From NCBI RefSeq assembly GCF_024029675.1, contig NZ_CP097121.1:558001-622000 (forward strand): 64,000 nucleotides of DNA. The letters are read 5' to 3'. Below the pieces are notes generated by a model. The model was not told the DNA's origin. It did not search any database and saw only the letters and a program-made list of their open reading frames with translations. Positions 45,451 to 52,852 of this stretch are shown in pieces. The DNA comes from Fructilactobacillus carniphilus. Its GTDB lineage: Bacteria > Bacillota > Bacilli > Lactobacillales > Lactobacillaceae. Each line of letters starts with the position of its first letter. Position 1 is the stretch's first letter. Both the position numbers and the translations under genes were made by a program.

Positions 45451-45535
45451 GCCCTGGTGGCGGAACTGGCAGACGCGCAGCGTTCAGGTCGCTGTTTGAT
45501 TTGATCAAGTGTGAGTTCGAATCTCACCCAGGGCA
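45451..45535 (+). tRNA. tRNA-Leu(CAG)
   Basis: 85 bases, class II with a long variable arm. Acceptor GCCCTGG/CCAGGGC, discriminator A. Anticodon stem CAGCG/CGCTG with loop TTCAGGT gives CAG. CCA not encoded. Confidence 0.96.
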
Positions 45536-45542
45536 CTCTGCA

Positions 45543-45583
45543 TGGAATCGGTGGATTTTACATCGGTTCCTTTTTATTTAGAA
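45543..45583 (+). terminator. Terminator after tRNA-Leu
   Basis: GGAATCGGTG-gatttta-CATCGGTTCC (two G-T pairs) followed by a T-rich run. Confidence 0.8.
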
Positions 45584-45615
45584 TAAATAATAACATTAAA
45601 CAAAAGGAGTGTGCC

Positions 45616-45762
45616 ATGAAATCAACCCAACCCAAAAATACCCCTCTACTCGTTGAATCTTTAGTCGTCGGTGGTCTGGGAATTTGTTTACAAGCAGTGG
45701 CCTTAGCCGGATTAACTCACTGGTCTTTAACCACTCAGTTAAAATCAGAAAGGAAGGATTAG
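45616..45762 (+). CDS. 48-residue membrane protein upstream of crcB pair
   Basis: Starts at ATG 45616 with AAAAGGAG at good spacing and ends 3 bases before the first crcB start. One membrane helix at about 11-32 (LLVESLVVGGLGICLQAVALA), flanked by polar ends (MKSTQPKN, KSERKD). Not recognised. Strong ribosome site, tight spacing and a plausible membrane helix argue that it is translated. It could be an accessory subunit for the fluoride channels or an unrelated passenger. Confidence 0.62.
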   Translation: MKSTQPKNTPLLVESLVVGGLGICLQAVALAGLTHWSLTTQLKSERKD

Positions 45763-45765
45763 CCT

Positions 45766-46146
45766 GTGGAACCTCTCTTAGTTCTCATTGGGGGAATCGT
45801 CGGCGGCGGTCTTCGAATTAGTCTAACTGACCTGCTTCCAGACCTCGTTTTCCCTTACGCTACTCTATTAATCAATCTTGGCGGAGCCTTTCTGCTACCT
45901 CTGTGGAATAATTACTGGGCCTTTAAATTCCATTGTCGCCCTGCCGTTCGTAAAGCCGTTGGTGTTGGTGGAATTGGCTCGTTCACTACTTTCTCTGGAA
46001 TCACACTTGATGTTGGTCATCTTCTGCTTAATCAGCACTACGCTGGCTTAGCAATCTATCTTTTGATTACCATCATCGGTGGCGTAATCTGTGCCATTTT
46101 AGGGGATCAATATTCCAACTCCTTGCGAGAAAGCGAGGCTATTTAA
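45766..46146 (+). CDS. crcB1: Fluoride channel protein CrcB/Fluc, first copy
   Basis: 126 residues, GTG start (MEPLLVLIGG) after AGGAAGGA. Four membrane helices. Family marks: GGGLR (Arg17), Asn37 in LINLGGAF and the break in helix three, GSFTTFSG at 71-78. The second Phe-box position (usual TTFSTF) is Ile79 here. Fluc proteins are dual-topology dimers exporting fluoride; tandem copies usually form heterodimers with fixed, opposite orientations. Followed one base later by the second copy. Confidence 0.92.
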   Translation: MEPLLVLIGGIVGGGLRISLTDLLPDLVFPYATLLINLGGAFLLPLWNNYWAFKFHCRPAVRKAVGVGGIGSFTTFSGITLDVGHLLLNQHYAGLAIYLLITIIGGVICAILGDQYSNSLRESEAI

Positions 46147-46147
46147 C

Positions 46148-46492
46148 ATGTTTTTAACACTGGTCTTAGGCAGTGGCATCGGTGCTGTTGGTCGTTCTAC
46201 CATCACTAACATTATGAAAGCTAAACGACTGGGGCTCTGGGCCACCTTATTGGTCAATTTAACCGGTTGTTTGATTGCCGGCTTGCTCCTCGGTGCCCAT
46301 TCTGCAAGTCTGTTTGTTTCCTTACTAATCGGCTTTATCGGTGGATTTACCACCTACTCCACTTTTAACGGCGAATTGGCCTCGTTCTTCTTTCAACATC
46401 AGTATCTTCGGTTATGTGTCTACCTGCTAATCAGTTATGGCGGTGGTTTGCTAGCTTGCTACCTCGGCTATCAATTCATCCAAATGATTTAG
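46148..46492 (+). CDS. crcB2: Fluoride channel protein CrcB/Fluc, second copy
   Basis: 114 residues, four membrane helices. GAVGR (Arg16), Asn37 in LVNLTGCL, and GGFTTYSTF at 65-73. Here the first Phe-box residue is Tyr70 and the second is Phe73, the mirror of the first copy. The pair most likely forms one antiparallel heterodimer in the membrane. It ends at a terminator, so the operon is the 48-residue protein plus two crcB genes. No fluoride riboswitch was recognised upstream. Confidence 0.93.
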   Translation: MFLTLVLGSGIGAVGRSTITNIMKAKRLGLWATLLVNLTGCLIAGLLLGAHSASLFVSLLIGFIGGFTTYSTFNGELASFFFQHQYLRLCVYLLISYGGGLLACYLGYQFIQMI

Positions 46493-46520
46493 TCTTGCTC
46501 AGTTGGGCAAGATTTTTTTT
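46493..46520 (+). terminator. Terminator after crcB2
   Basis: TCTTGCTC-AGTT-GGGCAAGA followed by eight T. Confidence 0.92.
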
Positions 46521-46674
46521 AGCTTCCGATGACTGTAGAATTAACAAATTAAAAATCGCCTGCGAAACAAGCATCATTTAGGCTTATAATTAAATTGATT
46601 AAGAGTGAATCGGCAGGAATTTTATCGTGTAATTCATTCTTAAAATTTAATGCTTAAGTGAGAAGGAGCAGTTT

Positions 46675-47274
46675 ATGAATAAACCGCGTTTAGAGGCATT
46701 TACTGATGCCGTCATTGCAATTATTGTGACCATTATGATTTTGGAGTTAAAGGCCCCTGAGAATCCTAATTTTTCGGCCCTATTTGAAGAAGCACCGTAC
46801 TTCTTTGCTTACATTGTAAGTGCCCTCTTCATTGCCGTGGCCTGGTATAACCAACACTATATGTTTATGTTGGCCACCCACATCTCGAAAAAAATTTATT
46901 GGCTCAATAATCTCTGGTTGTTTTCCATGTCATTGATTCCGGTTTCAACAGCCTGGGTTGGTCGTTACATTAATGATCCGGATCCTGAAATTTTTTATTT
47001 ATTGGTCTTTGCGTTTTGGAGCTATGCCTACCTCTTCTTGAGTAAGGCAATTGCAGACGAACTGGAAAAAACCGGTGGTCCAGCCGCCAAGATTAGAGGA
47101 ATGTTTATTTACCGCTTCATTGGCAGCGTGTGGTTCCCTTTAATCTTAGTTGTTTTAATCGTCGTGGTCTTTTTCTTTCCACCTGCAGGCCTGTTCATTG
47201 GCTTCATCGAGGTCGTTTTGAATGGAATTCGGACTAATGATGATAGTGATAAGTTAGATCAAATCAAAAATTAA
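46675..47274 (+). CDS. TMEM175-family potassium channel
   Basis: 199 residues, six membrane helices, one TMEM175 repeat as in bacterial tetrameric forms. The first helix carries the family signature RLEAFTDAVIAIIVTIMILELK in shortened form: Arg5, Phe9, Asp11. Bacterial members are weakly selective K+ channels gated by an isoleucine or leucine constriction. Preceded by AGAAGGAG. It is monocistronic with a terminator. A TATAAT box at 46585-46590 may be its -10. Confidence 0.88.
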   Translation: MNKPRLEAFTDAVIAIIVTIMILELKAPENPNFSALFEEAPYFFAYIVSALFIAVAWYNQHYMFMLATHISKKIYWLNNLWLFSMSLIPVSTAWVGRYINDPDPEIFYLLVFAFWSYAYLFLSKAIADELEKTGGPAAKIRGMFIYRFIGSVWFPLILVVLIVVVFFFPPAGLFIGFIEVVLNGIRTNDDSDKLDQIKN

Positions 47275-47289
47275 TTTGTATCGATTAGT

Positions 47290-47327
47290 TAAACCCCGGC
47301 TAAAATAAAATTTATCCGGGGTTTTAT
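47290..47327 (+). terminator. Terminator after the TMEM175 gene
   Basis: AACCCCGG, 16-base loop, CCGGGGTT followed by TTATT. Confidence 0.8.
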
Positions 47328-47423
47328 TATGGTCCATTTAAGCATTAATTTAGTGCAAATTAATTTAACTTTGCCTAACTTGGGTAAAATGATTTTCCGA
47401 AAATCCAGAAACAATAATATCTA

Positions 47424-47463
47424 AAAAAATAAGCAACGTCTTTATAAAGACGTTGCTTATTTT
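47424..47463. terminator. Terminator of the tRNA array (near-perfect palindrome)
   Basis: AAATAAGCAACGTCTTTATAAAGACGTTGCTTATTTT ends the minus-strand tRNA transcript 8 bases after tRNA-Leu; the A run on the other side makes it usable in both directions. Confidence 0.88.
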
Positions 47464-47470
47464 AACTTAA

Positions 47471-47555
47471 TGCCGAGAGCGGGGGTCGAACCCGCACGAT
47501 CGCAATGATCACTGGATTTTGAGTCCAGCGCGTCTGCCAATTCCGCCATCTCGGC
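47471..47555 (-). tRNA. tRNA-Leu(CAA)
   Basis: Class II, 85 bases. Acceptor GCCGAGA/TCTCGGC, discriminator A. Anticodon loop CTCAAAA gives CAA. Last gene of the array. Confidence 0.96.
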
Positions 47556-47574
47556 AAAAGATTGATTGAGCCAA

Positions 47575-47645
<71 letters not shown>

Positions 47646-47700
47646 AGAAAAACATTTAAGTTTAAATGCCCTCTTCTTGCAGATGCAAGACAATCAAAAG

Positions 47701-47774
47701 GGCGGTAGGTGGGAATCGAACCCACGCGTGTCGGTACCACAAACCGATGTGTTAACCACTTCACCACTACCGCC
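47701..47774 (-). tRNA. tRNA-His(GTG)
   Basis: 74 bases. Eight-pair acceptor GGCGGTAG/CTACCGCC, so G-1 is encoded and faces C73. Anticodon loop TTGTGGT gives GTG. Confidence 0.96.
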
Positions 47775-47787
47775 ATAACATCATAAA

Positions 47788-47858
47788 CAGGGATAGCAGG
47801 AATCGAACCCGCATCAGCGGTTTTGGAGACCGACATACTACCGTTGTACTATATCCCT
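47788..47858 (-). tRNA. tRNA-Trp(CCA)
   Basis: 71 bases. Acceptor AGGGATA/TATCCCT, discriminator G. Anticodon CCA in loop CTCCAAA. Confidence 0.96.
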
Positions 47859-47861
47859 ATA

Positions 47862-47947
47862 TGGTGGAGGGGAGTGGATTCGAACCACCGAACCCGAAGG
47901 AGCGGATTTACAGTCCGCCGCGTTTAGCCAGACTTCGCTACCCCTCC
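47862..47947 (-). tRNA. tRNA-Tyr(GTA)
   Basis: Class II with long variable arm. Acceptor GGAGGGG/CCCCTCC, discriminator A, and a genomically encoded CCA (47862-47864), the clearest such case in the array. Anticodon loop CTGTAAA gives GTA. Confidence 0.95.
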
Positions 47948-47952
47948 ATAAA

Positions 47953-48025
47953 TGGCGCGGGACAGAATCGAACTGCCGACACACGGAGCTTCAATCCGTT
48001 GCTCTACCAACTGAGCTACCGAGCC
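47953..48025 (-). tRNA. tRNA-Phe(GAA), acceptor-stem mismatch
   Basis: 73 bases. Anticodon loop TTGAAGC gives GAA; D- and T-arms are normal. Acceptor GGCTCGG faces CCGCGCC, so pair 4-69 is U-C instead of U-A, due to the base at 47957. All other acceptor pairs hold. Confidence 0.93.
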
Positions 48026-48083
48026 AAACCATTTATGACATTGTTAATAACGCTATTCAATTAATGTTGCATTCCTGCAACAA

Positions 48084-48159
48084 CGGTTCGTACGAGACTC
48101 GAACTCGTGATCTCCTGCGTGACAGGCAGGCGTCTTAAACCGGACTGGACCAACGAACC
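48084..48159 (-). tRNA. tRNA-Asp(GTC)
   Basis: 76 bases. Acceptor GGTTCGT/ACGAACC, discriminator G. Anticodon stem CCTGC/GCAGG with loop CTGTCAC gives GTC. The D-stem has only three good pairs (fourth is C-A). Confidence 0.94.
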
Positions 48160-48164
48160 AAAAG

Positions 48165-48237
48165 TGGAAGATACAGGGCTCGAACCTGTGACCCTCTGCT
48201 TGTAAGGCAGACGCTCTCCCAACTGAGCTAATCTTCC
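48165..48237 (-). tRNA. tRNA-Val(TAC)
   Basis: 73 bases. Acceptor GGAAGAT/ATCTTCC, discriminator A. Anticodon loop CTTACAA gives TAC. Confidence 0.96.
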
Positions 48238-48245
48238 AAAATGAG

Positions 48246-48317
48246 TGACCCGCACGGGATTCGAACCCATGTTACTGCCGTGAAAGGGCAGTGTCTTAAC
48301 CACTTGACCAGCGGGTC
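48246..48317 (-). tRNA. tRNA-Glu(TTC)
   Basis: 72 bases. Acceptor GACCCGC/GCGGGTC, discriminator A. Anticodon stem CTGCC/GGCAG with loop CTTTCAC gives TTC. Confidence 0.95.
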
Positions 48318-48328
48318 ATTAATGAATA

Positions 48329-48419
48329 CGGAGAGTGAGGGATTCGAACCCTCGAAACAGGCTTTTACCCGTTTACATCATTTCCAATGATGCTCCTTCG
48401 GCCTCTCGGACAACTCTCC
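48329..48419 (-). tRNA. tRNA-Ser(GGA)
   Basis: Class II, 91 bases. Acceptor GGAGAGT/ACTCTCC, discriminator G. Anticodon stem CATCA/TGATG with loop TTGGAAA gives GGA. Confidence 0.96.
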
Positions 48420-48425
48420 ATAATA

Positions 48426-48498
48426 CTCCGACAGGCGGGCTCGAACCGTCGACAACCTGATTAACAGTCAGGTGCTCTACCAACTGAGCTATGTCGGA
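48426..48498 (-). tRNA. tRNA-Asn(GTT)
   Basis: 73 bases. Acceptor TCCGACA/TGTCGGA, discriminator G. Anticodon stem CCTGA/TCAGG with loop CTGTTAA gives GTT. First gene of the array. Confidence 0.96.
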
Positions 48499-48531
48499 AT
48501 AAATATCTTAAGTTCTCAAGACAACTACAAT

Positions 48532-48561
48532 ATAATATCATGAATTTGTCTTAGATGTCAA
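48532..48561 (-). promoter_or_regulatory. Promoter of the eleven-tRNA array
   Basis: TTGACA (48556-48561) and TATTAT (48532-48537), 18-base spacer on the minus strand, about 35 bases before tRNA-Asn. No 5S rRNA or other rRNA gene lies upstream in 48562-48737. Confidence 0.78.
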
Positions 48562-48737
48562 TCACTTTTTGTTTGAAATCATCAAACAGATTGCTCTCAA
48601 CAACATTGATTATCTTATCAAGAATGCCTGCATCAGTCAACACTTTTTTTATATTAAAATATCCTTAATTCGATTTTTTCAGCCTAGTTATTTGCTAAAA
48701 TAGAGCAAGGATAACTTTTTAGAAATGGAGTTTTAGC

Positions 48738-49379
48738 ATGCATTTTTTAATCGACTTTTTCTTACATATCGATAAACATCTAATTTATTTAGTAAACGCT
48801 TTTGGTAATTGGACTTATTTAATTTTGTTCCTCATTATCTTTGTGGAAACCGGAGCGGTAATCCTCCCCTTCCTCCCCGGTGATTCCCTCTTATTTGCAG
48901 CAGCAGCCCTGGCTGCTAATCCCCAATACGGATTAAACATTTGGATTTTTGTAATTTCCTTCCTTTTAGCTTCAATCCTAGGTGACTCGTTAAACTTTAT
49001 GATTGGCCGGAAAGTTGGAATGGGAATTACGAAAAACCACTTTTTCGGACGCTTCATTAAGGAAAAGGATTTACAACGCGCTCGTTCCTTCTTTGATAAG
49101 TACGGAGCGGTTGCCATCTTCATTGCCCGTTTTATTCCCATCGTTAGAACTTTTGCCCCCTTTGTTGCTGCCAGCAGTGACTATAGCTACCAAAAATTTA
49201 TCAAGTACAACTTGGCGGCTTGCTTTGCGTGGGTAATCCTCTGTTGTGGTGGTGGCTATTTCTTTGGAAACATCCCCTTCGTTCAAGAACACTTCTCTTT
49301 AGTAGTTATTTCCATCATCGGAATCTCATTAATCCCAGCTGTGGTTGGAATTTTAAAGGAACGTTATTCGGCTAAATAA
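48738..49379 (+). CDS. DedA-family membrane protein (VTT domain)
   Basis: 213 residues. DedA/SNARE-associated signature: VETGAVILPFLPGDSLLFAAAAL in part (ETG...FLPGDSLL), LLASILGDSLNFMIGR, then FFDKYGAVAIFIARFIPIVRTFAPFVA. Recent work places this family in flipping of undecaprenyl phosphate or phospholipids across the membrane. An extended -10 (TGCTAAAAT) lies at about 48690-48700 and GGAG before the ATG. Monocistronic, with a shared bidirectional terminator. Confidence 0.93.
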   Translation: MHFLIDFFLHIDKHLIYLVNAFGNWTYLILFLIIFVETGAVILPFLPGDSLLFAAAALAANPQYGLNIWIFVISFLLASILGDSLNFMIGRKVGMGITKNHFFGRFIKEKDLQRARSFFDKYGAVAIFIARFIPIVRTFAPFVAASSDYSYQKFIKYNLAACFAWVILCCGGGYFFGNIPFVQEHFSLVVISIIGISLIPAVVGILKERYSAK

Positions 49380-49385
49380 GTAAGT

Positions 49386-49422
49386 AAAGGCAGGTTCTTT
49401 TTCTAAGAACCTGCCTTTTTTA
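49386..49422. terminator. Bidirectional terminator between dedA and the TIGR01906 gene
   Basis: AAAGGCAGGTTCTT-tttct-AAGAACCTGCCTTTTTT. The right arm encodes the last residues of the opposing gene. Confidence 0.9.
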
Positions 49423-50047
49423 GTTGGTGATAGGCAATAATCCGTAACATTAACAATGCTACTAAAAATGTGATTGCGATTAATCCAAATGCGGCTGCAA
49501 AGTATTGGTCTGGTAACACATTAATAATCGGGTCTACCCGTGGATTAAAAATCCAATTCTGATTCCGAAAAACCAGGCGATGAAAATAAATAAAACAATC
49601 TTGAAAATCAACTAGGAGAAGCCCAGCTACCACAATTAAACCAACGATGGTTACGTTCAAAAGCCCTTCTAGCCGCCAAATTTGCCGGTTAAGTTGTCGC
49701 TTAAAGATTGCCCAGCCTAGCCATCCAGTGAGCAAAATAAAGCCTAATTCAATTTTTTCCACTAACCCCTTCACATCTCGAAAATGGGATTGAGCAGCTG
49801 GAGATAACTGATAGACCTGTAAGTGCATCGATTGCTTCCAGGGTAATTGGATGTATGCAATCATCTGGTTCAGATTACGTTGTAACGTGGCAACGGAAAC
49901 GTGGAAGTGCTGGTCTAAGTGCAGTTGTAAGACACAAAGATGGTATACCCACCCGGAATTAATTCCCACGATGATTGCAAAACCAAGGAGCCACGCTAGT
50001 AATAAACAATACGAAAGCACTAGCCACCCATCAAATTTGCCAATCAT
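49403..50047 (-). CDS. TIGR01906 family integral membrane protein
   Basis: About 214 residues from ATG 50047 (MIGKFDGWLVLSYC), overlapping the upstream phosphatase gene by 17 bases. The frame stays open about 30 codons further, but without a ribosome site. Four membrane helices with an extracytoplasmic loop after the first (VYHLCVLQLHLDQHFHVS). TIGR01906 proteins are found in lactobacilli and streptococci next to the NagD-like TIGR01457 gene, as here. Function unknown. Confidence 0.82.
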   Translation of the reverse strand: MIGKFDGWLVLSYCLLLAWLLGFAIIVGINSGWVYHLCVLQLHLDQHFHVSVATLQRNLNQMIAYIQLPWKQSMHLQVYQLSPAAQSHFRDVKGLVEKIELGFILLTGWLGWAIFKRQLNRQIWRLEGLLNVTIVGLIVVAGLLLVDFQDCFIYFHRLVFRNQNWIFNPRVDPIINVLPDQYFAAAFGLIAITFLVALLMLRIIAYHQLKKAGS

Positions 50048-50810
50048 CGAAACTCTCGATTTCATGGGTCGGTTGCCGGTCCTCTTTCTGAACTTGATCT
50101 CGTTTTGAGACCCCGGTGTAAACCAGCAGGGTATCAATTCCCGCTTTCATCCCAGCTTTAATGTCTGTTTGGTAGTTATCCCCTACCATCACTACTTGAT
50201 CTGCAGGCAACTGCAATAATTTAATTGCATTTTTAATGATCAAATCGTTGGGCTTACCAATTAAAACCGGATCCACTTGAGTGGCATATCGCAGTAAATC
50301 GATAATTGAACCAGCACCAGGCAACTTGCCCCGCTCCGTTGGAATCAACGTATCCGCATTCGTGCCAATAAAACGGGCTCCCTTCTGAATGTCTAAGGCT
50401 GCTTGAGCAATCTTTTCGTAGGTTAAATCATAATCTAGTGCAGCCACCACGTAGGCAGGATTATTAGCAAAAACATCAAAACCGGCCTGACTAATTAAAC
50501 TCTTTAAATCCGGTTCCCCAATTACGTTGACCGTCAGTGGTAAGCCCCGCTGCTCGGCATCGTCCTGTAAATATTCAGCCGTTGCCATCCCCGCGGTATA
50601 AACATTGGCTTCCTGCACATAAATGTTATGGTTGTGTGCCAAATTAGCGACTACCTCAGCCGGTTTTTTCGTAGTGTTGTTCGTTACAAACAAAAAAGGA
50701 ATCTCATTTTCCTGCAGGCGAGCAATAAATCGTTGGGCTGCGGGAATTTGTGTTTTTCCTTGGTAAACCGTTCCGTCTAAATCAATTAGGTAACCTCGAT
50801 ACTGGGTCAT
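50031..50810 (-). CDS. NagD/YutF-type HAD sugar phosphatase (TIGR01457)
   Basis: 259 residues. Motif I is YLIDLDGTVYQGK, motif II is FVTNNTTKKP, the cap carries FIGTNADTLIPTERG, and the acidic motif is VMVGDNYQTDIKAGMKAG. The motif I pattern DxDGT with the NagD cap suggests hydrolysis of small phosphomonoesters; the true substrate is not known. Order yunD-yutD-TIGR01457-TIGR01906 is conserved in lactobacilli. Confidence 0.9.
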   Translation of the reverse strand: MTQYRGYLIDLDGTVYQGKTQIPAAQRFIARLQENEIPFLFVTNNTTKKPAEVVANLAHNHNIYVQEANVYTAGMATAEYLQDDAEQRGLPLTVNVIGEPDLKSLISQAGFDVFANNPAYVVAALDYDLTYEKIAQAALDIQKGARFIGTNADTLIPTERGKLPGAGSIIDLLRYATQVDPVLIGKPNDLIIKNAIKLLQLPADQVVMVGDNYQTDIKAGMKAGIDTLLVYTGVSKRDQVQKEDRQPTHEIESFDDWQI

Positions 50811-50812
50811 CG

Positions 50813-51349
50813 TTAGTCCTCACTTCTTTGTCGAATGGTAAATTGGCGTTTACGGCGCTGCTTTCCCGTTTGAAATGATTGCGGTGACCGTGACTGACTC
50901 CGAGTTCGGTTCGGATGCCTTCTCTTATTGTGTTTTTCCCTAGGACGCCGGTTCGTTTGAAATCCAGATTTTCCGCCAACAGGACGAACAATTGGATCCA
51001 AATTTTTAATGATGAAATAATTCGTACCTAGATTAGCGACTTCCACCAAATAGTCCTGAATCGTACGATACCGTAAATCTTCACTGACGTTGCGGTCGTC
51101 ACGATAAAAGCCAGCTAACCGCAACTGTCCGTAGCCCCAATCCCCCACAATATAATCGTAGTGGGTAAAAATGGGGTTAAAGCGGTTGCTAAACTCACCG
51201 AGATCAAAAGCATCCCGCACATTCGTTTCAATCGTATAGACATGGCCATTAATGTTTAACGTTGTCTCGTCAACCCGCTGAATTTCAGCATATGGCTTTC
51301 TTTCTACTTTACGTTGCTCAATTAAATCTTCAATTTGACTATGATCCAT
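50813..51349 (-). CDS. yutD: YutD family protein (DUF1027) with basic tail
   Basis: 178 residues. The YutD core is at about 15-100 (AFDLGEFSNRFNPIFTHYDYIVGDWGYGQLRL in part: FNPIFTHYDYIVGDWGYGQL). The C-terminal third is very rich in Arg, Lys and Gln (RRPREKHNKRRHPNRTRSQS), suggesting nucleic-acid contact; this tail varies between species. It overlaps the yunD stop by 11 bases and is followed 2 bases later by the phosphatase gene. Confidence 0.85.
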   Translation of the reverse strand: MDHSQIEDLIEQRKVERKPYAEIQRVDETTLNINGHVYTIETNVRDAFDLGEFSNRFNPIFTHYDYIVGDWGYGQLRLAGFYRDDRNVSEDLRYRTIQDYLVEVANLGTNYFIIKNLDPIVRPVGGKSGFQTNRRPREKHNKRRHPNRTRSQSRSPQSFQTGKQRRKRQFTIRQRSED

Positions 51350-52733
51350 GTTGCTCTCCTTGAGTCGGATAATGGCGACTTAGATAATCAGCCAAAACCG
51401 TTTTTAAAGTTTTATCAAAATAAATGGTATTCTGACCCACTAAATCAATGGTTGGGAAAAAGGGAATAAATTGATAATGATCTAACAACCCAATCTCATA
51501 CCGTTTTTGGGGTTCAATCAGGTCATTATGCCACAGCAATTGCCCTTGATCATTAAAATGAAGTCCGGCAGCGACTAAGCGTCCAAATTGGCTACCCCGA
51601 AAGCCCATTCCCTTTTGGGGAAAAGCAATCAAAAAGTTACGATTCTTTTGCATTTCTTTCATCAACCGCCAGAGGTCATAACCCCATAGTTTGGTTTTCA
51701 TAACGTGAATGTTATGTGGTAGAATCCGTTGAATTTGTTCCATGTTAACAATTCCAGCCGGTAAGTCATGTAAAAACAATCCCGTATTCAAAACGGCTGC
51801 TTGAACGCCCAAACTTTCTTCTACCGCTCGTAGTCCCAACTGCACCAATGGATTATCGTCTACAAACGATGTTTTAAAAGCATGAGGTAATTCCGCTACC
51901 GATTGTTTAGCTAAGAGGTCTCGACCTCGTTTCCGCCATTGTTCAACTTGAGCTTGCTCGTCTGAATTAGGTGCTAATGGTGAAATTGGAATCACCCGAG
52001 CTGTTTGATCTTGAACCTGGTGATTTTCCACCGTAAACGTAATTTCACCAACGTAGTGTCCCCATTTTTCTGCCGCGGTCAATAACGTGTGATGCCGTAT
52101 TTCCCCGTGTGGCAATAAATGATGTGTGTGCCCTCCAATTAAAATTGAAATTTCAGGAAACTGATCCGCAATCTGACGATCCTGATTAATCCCCAAATGT
52201 GATAACAAAATCAGAATATCATATTGCCCCTGCCACTGTTTTAAACAGTTAGTAATCGTGGGTAAAACCGGTTGAGCAATCCAGCCCATAAAGCGGAAAG
52301 TTGGATACGGAAAGGTCATTCCCATGAACCGCACCCGGGTTTGATCCGGTAGTTTGTAGTCTACAAATGGTTGCGACCACGTTGGATCCATTCCAGTCGT
52401 TGCATCTAACACATTGTCTAATACAATGGGAAAGTTTGCTTGGTCATATAAATGACTAAGTTCTTCATGCGAAGTAGTTAGCGCTTCGTTATTACCAATT
52501 GTGGTCGCATGGTAATGAATCTGATTTAAAAGCTCAATGTTTGCTTGACCCCCGGTTGCATCCGTGAGCGGCTCAAACCGGTCAATGGCGTCCCCATCGT
52601 CAACGCGAAAAACGGTATATCCTGCTTGTTCCAATGCTCGGGTTCGCGTTTTCATTAACTGAATAATCTGGGGAAAATTTTCAAAATGCGAGTGTAAATC
52701 GTTCGTGTGTAAAATTGCAACTTTTGTTTTCAC
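51339..52733 (-). CDS. yunD: YunD-type metallophosphatase/5'-nucleotidase
   Basis: 464 residues. N-terminal metallophosphoesterase: ILHTNDLHSHFENF, VDDGDAIDRFEPLT, GNNEAL, LLSHLGINQDRQIA and IGGHTHHLLPHG. The C-terminal 5'-nucleotidase domain follows (VLNTGLFLHDLPAG). No signal peptide is visible, so it probably acts in the cytosol on nucleotides or nucleotide sugars. First gene of a four-gene run ending at the dedA terminator. Confidence 0.9.
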   Translation of the reverse strand: MKTKVAILHTNDLHSHFENFPQIIQLMKTRTRALEQAGYTVFRVDDGDAIDRFEPLTDATGGQANIELLNQIHYHATTIGNNEALTTSHEELSHLYDQANFPIVLDNVLDATTGMDPTWSQPFVDYKLPDQTRVRFMGMTFPYPTFRFMGWIAQPVLPTITNCLKQWQGQYDILILLSHLGINQDRQIADQFPEISILIGGHTHHLLPHGEIRHHTLLTAAEKWGHYVGEITFTVENHQVQDQTARVIPISPLAPNSDEQAQVEQWRKRGRDLLAKQSVAELPHAFKTSFVDDNPLVQLGLRAVEESLGVQAAVLNTGLFLHDLPAGIVNMEQIQRILPHNIHVMKTKLWGYDLWRLMKEMQKNRNFLIAFPQKGMGFRGSQFGRLVAAGLHFNDQGQLLWHNDLIEPQKRYEIGLLDHYQFIPFFPTIDLVGQNTIYFDKTLKTVLADYLSRHYPTQGEQHGS

Positions 52734-52804
52734 GTTTTTACCTCTAATCGTTGAAGTTCAGCCTGAATCCATTCTACCATTGATAGTCAACTCTTTTGTA
52801 GCGA

Positions 52805-52845
52805 AAAACCCGCCGGCCTCTACCAAGACCAAGCGGGTTTTTGAA
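52805..52845 (-). terminator. Terminator after the amino acid permease gene
   Basis: Minus-strand AAAAACCCGCTTGGTC-TTGGTAGA-GGCCGGCGGGTTTTT (imperfect stem) with T run. Confidence 0.82.
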
Positions 52846-52852
52846 AAAATAA

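Noticed and set aside
45585..45615. Fluoride riboswitch before the crcB operon
   Set aside because: The gap is too short and no conserved pseudoknot motif was recognised.
47424..47463. Near-perfect palindrome considered as a mobile-element end or attachment site
   Set aside because: It has a T run and sits right after the last tRNA. No integrase, transposase or flanking direct repeat is present, so it is a terminator.
47861..48303. Open frames on both strands across the tRNA array
   Set aside because: They are translations of tRNA genes, a common source of false proteins.
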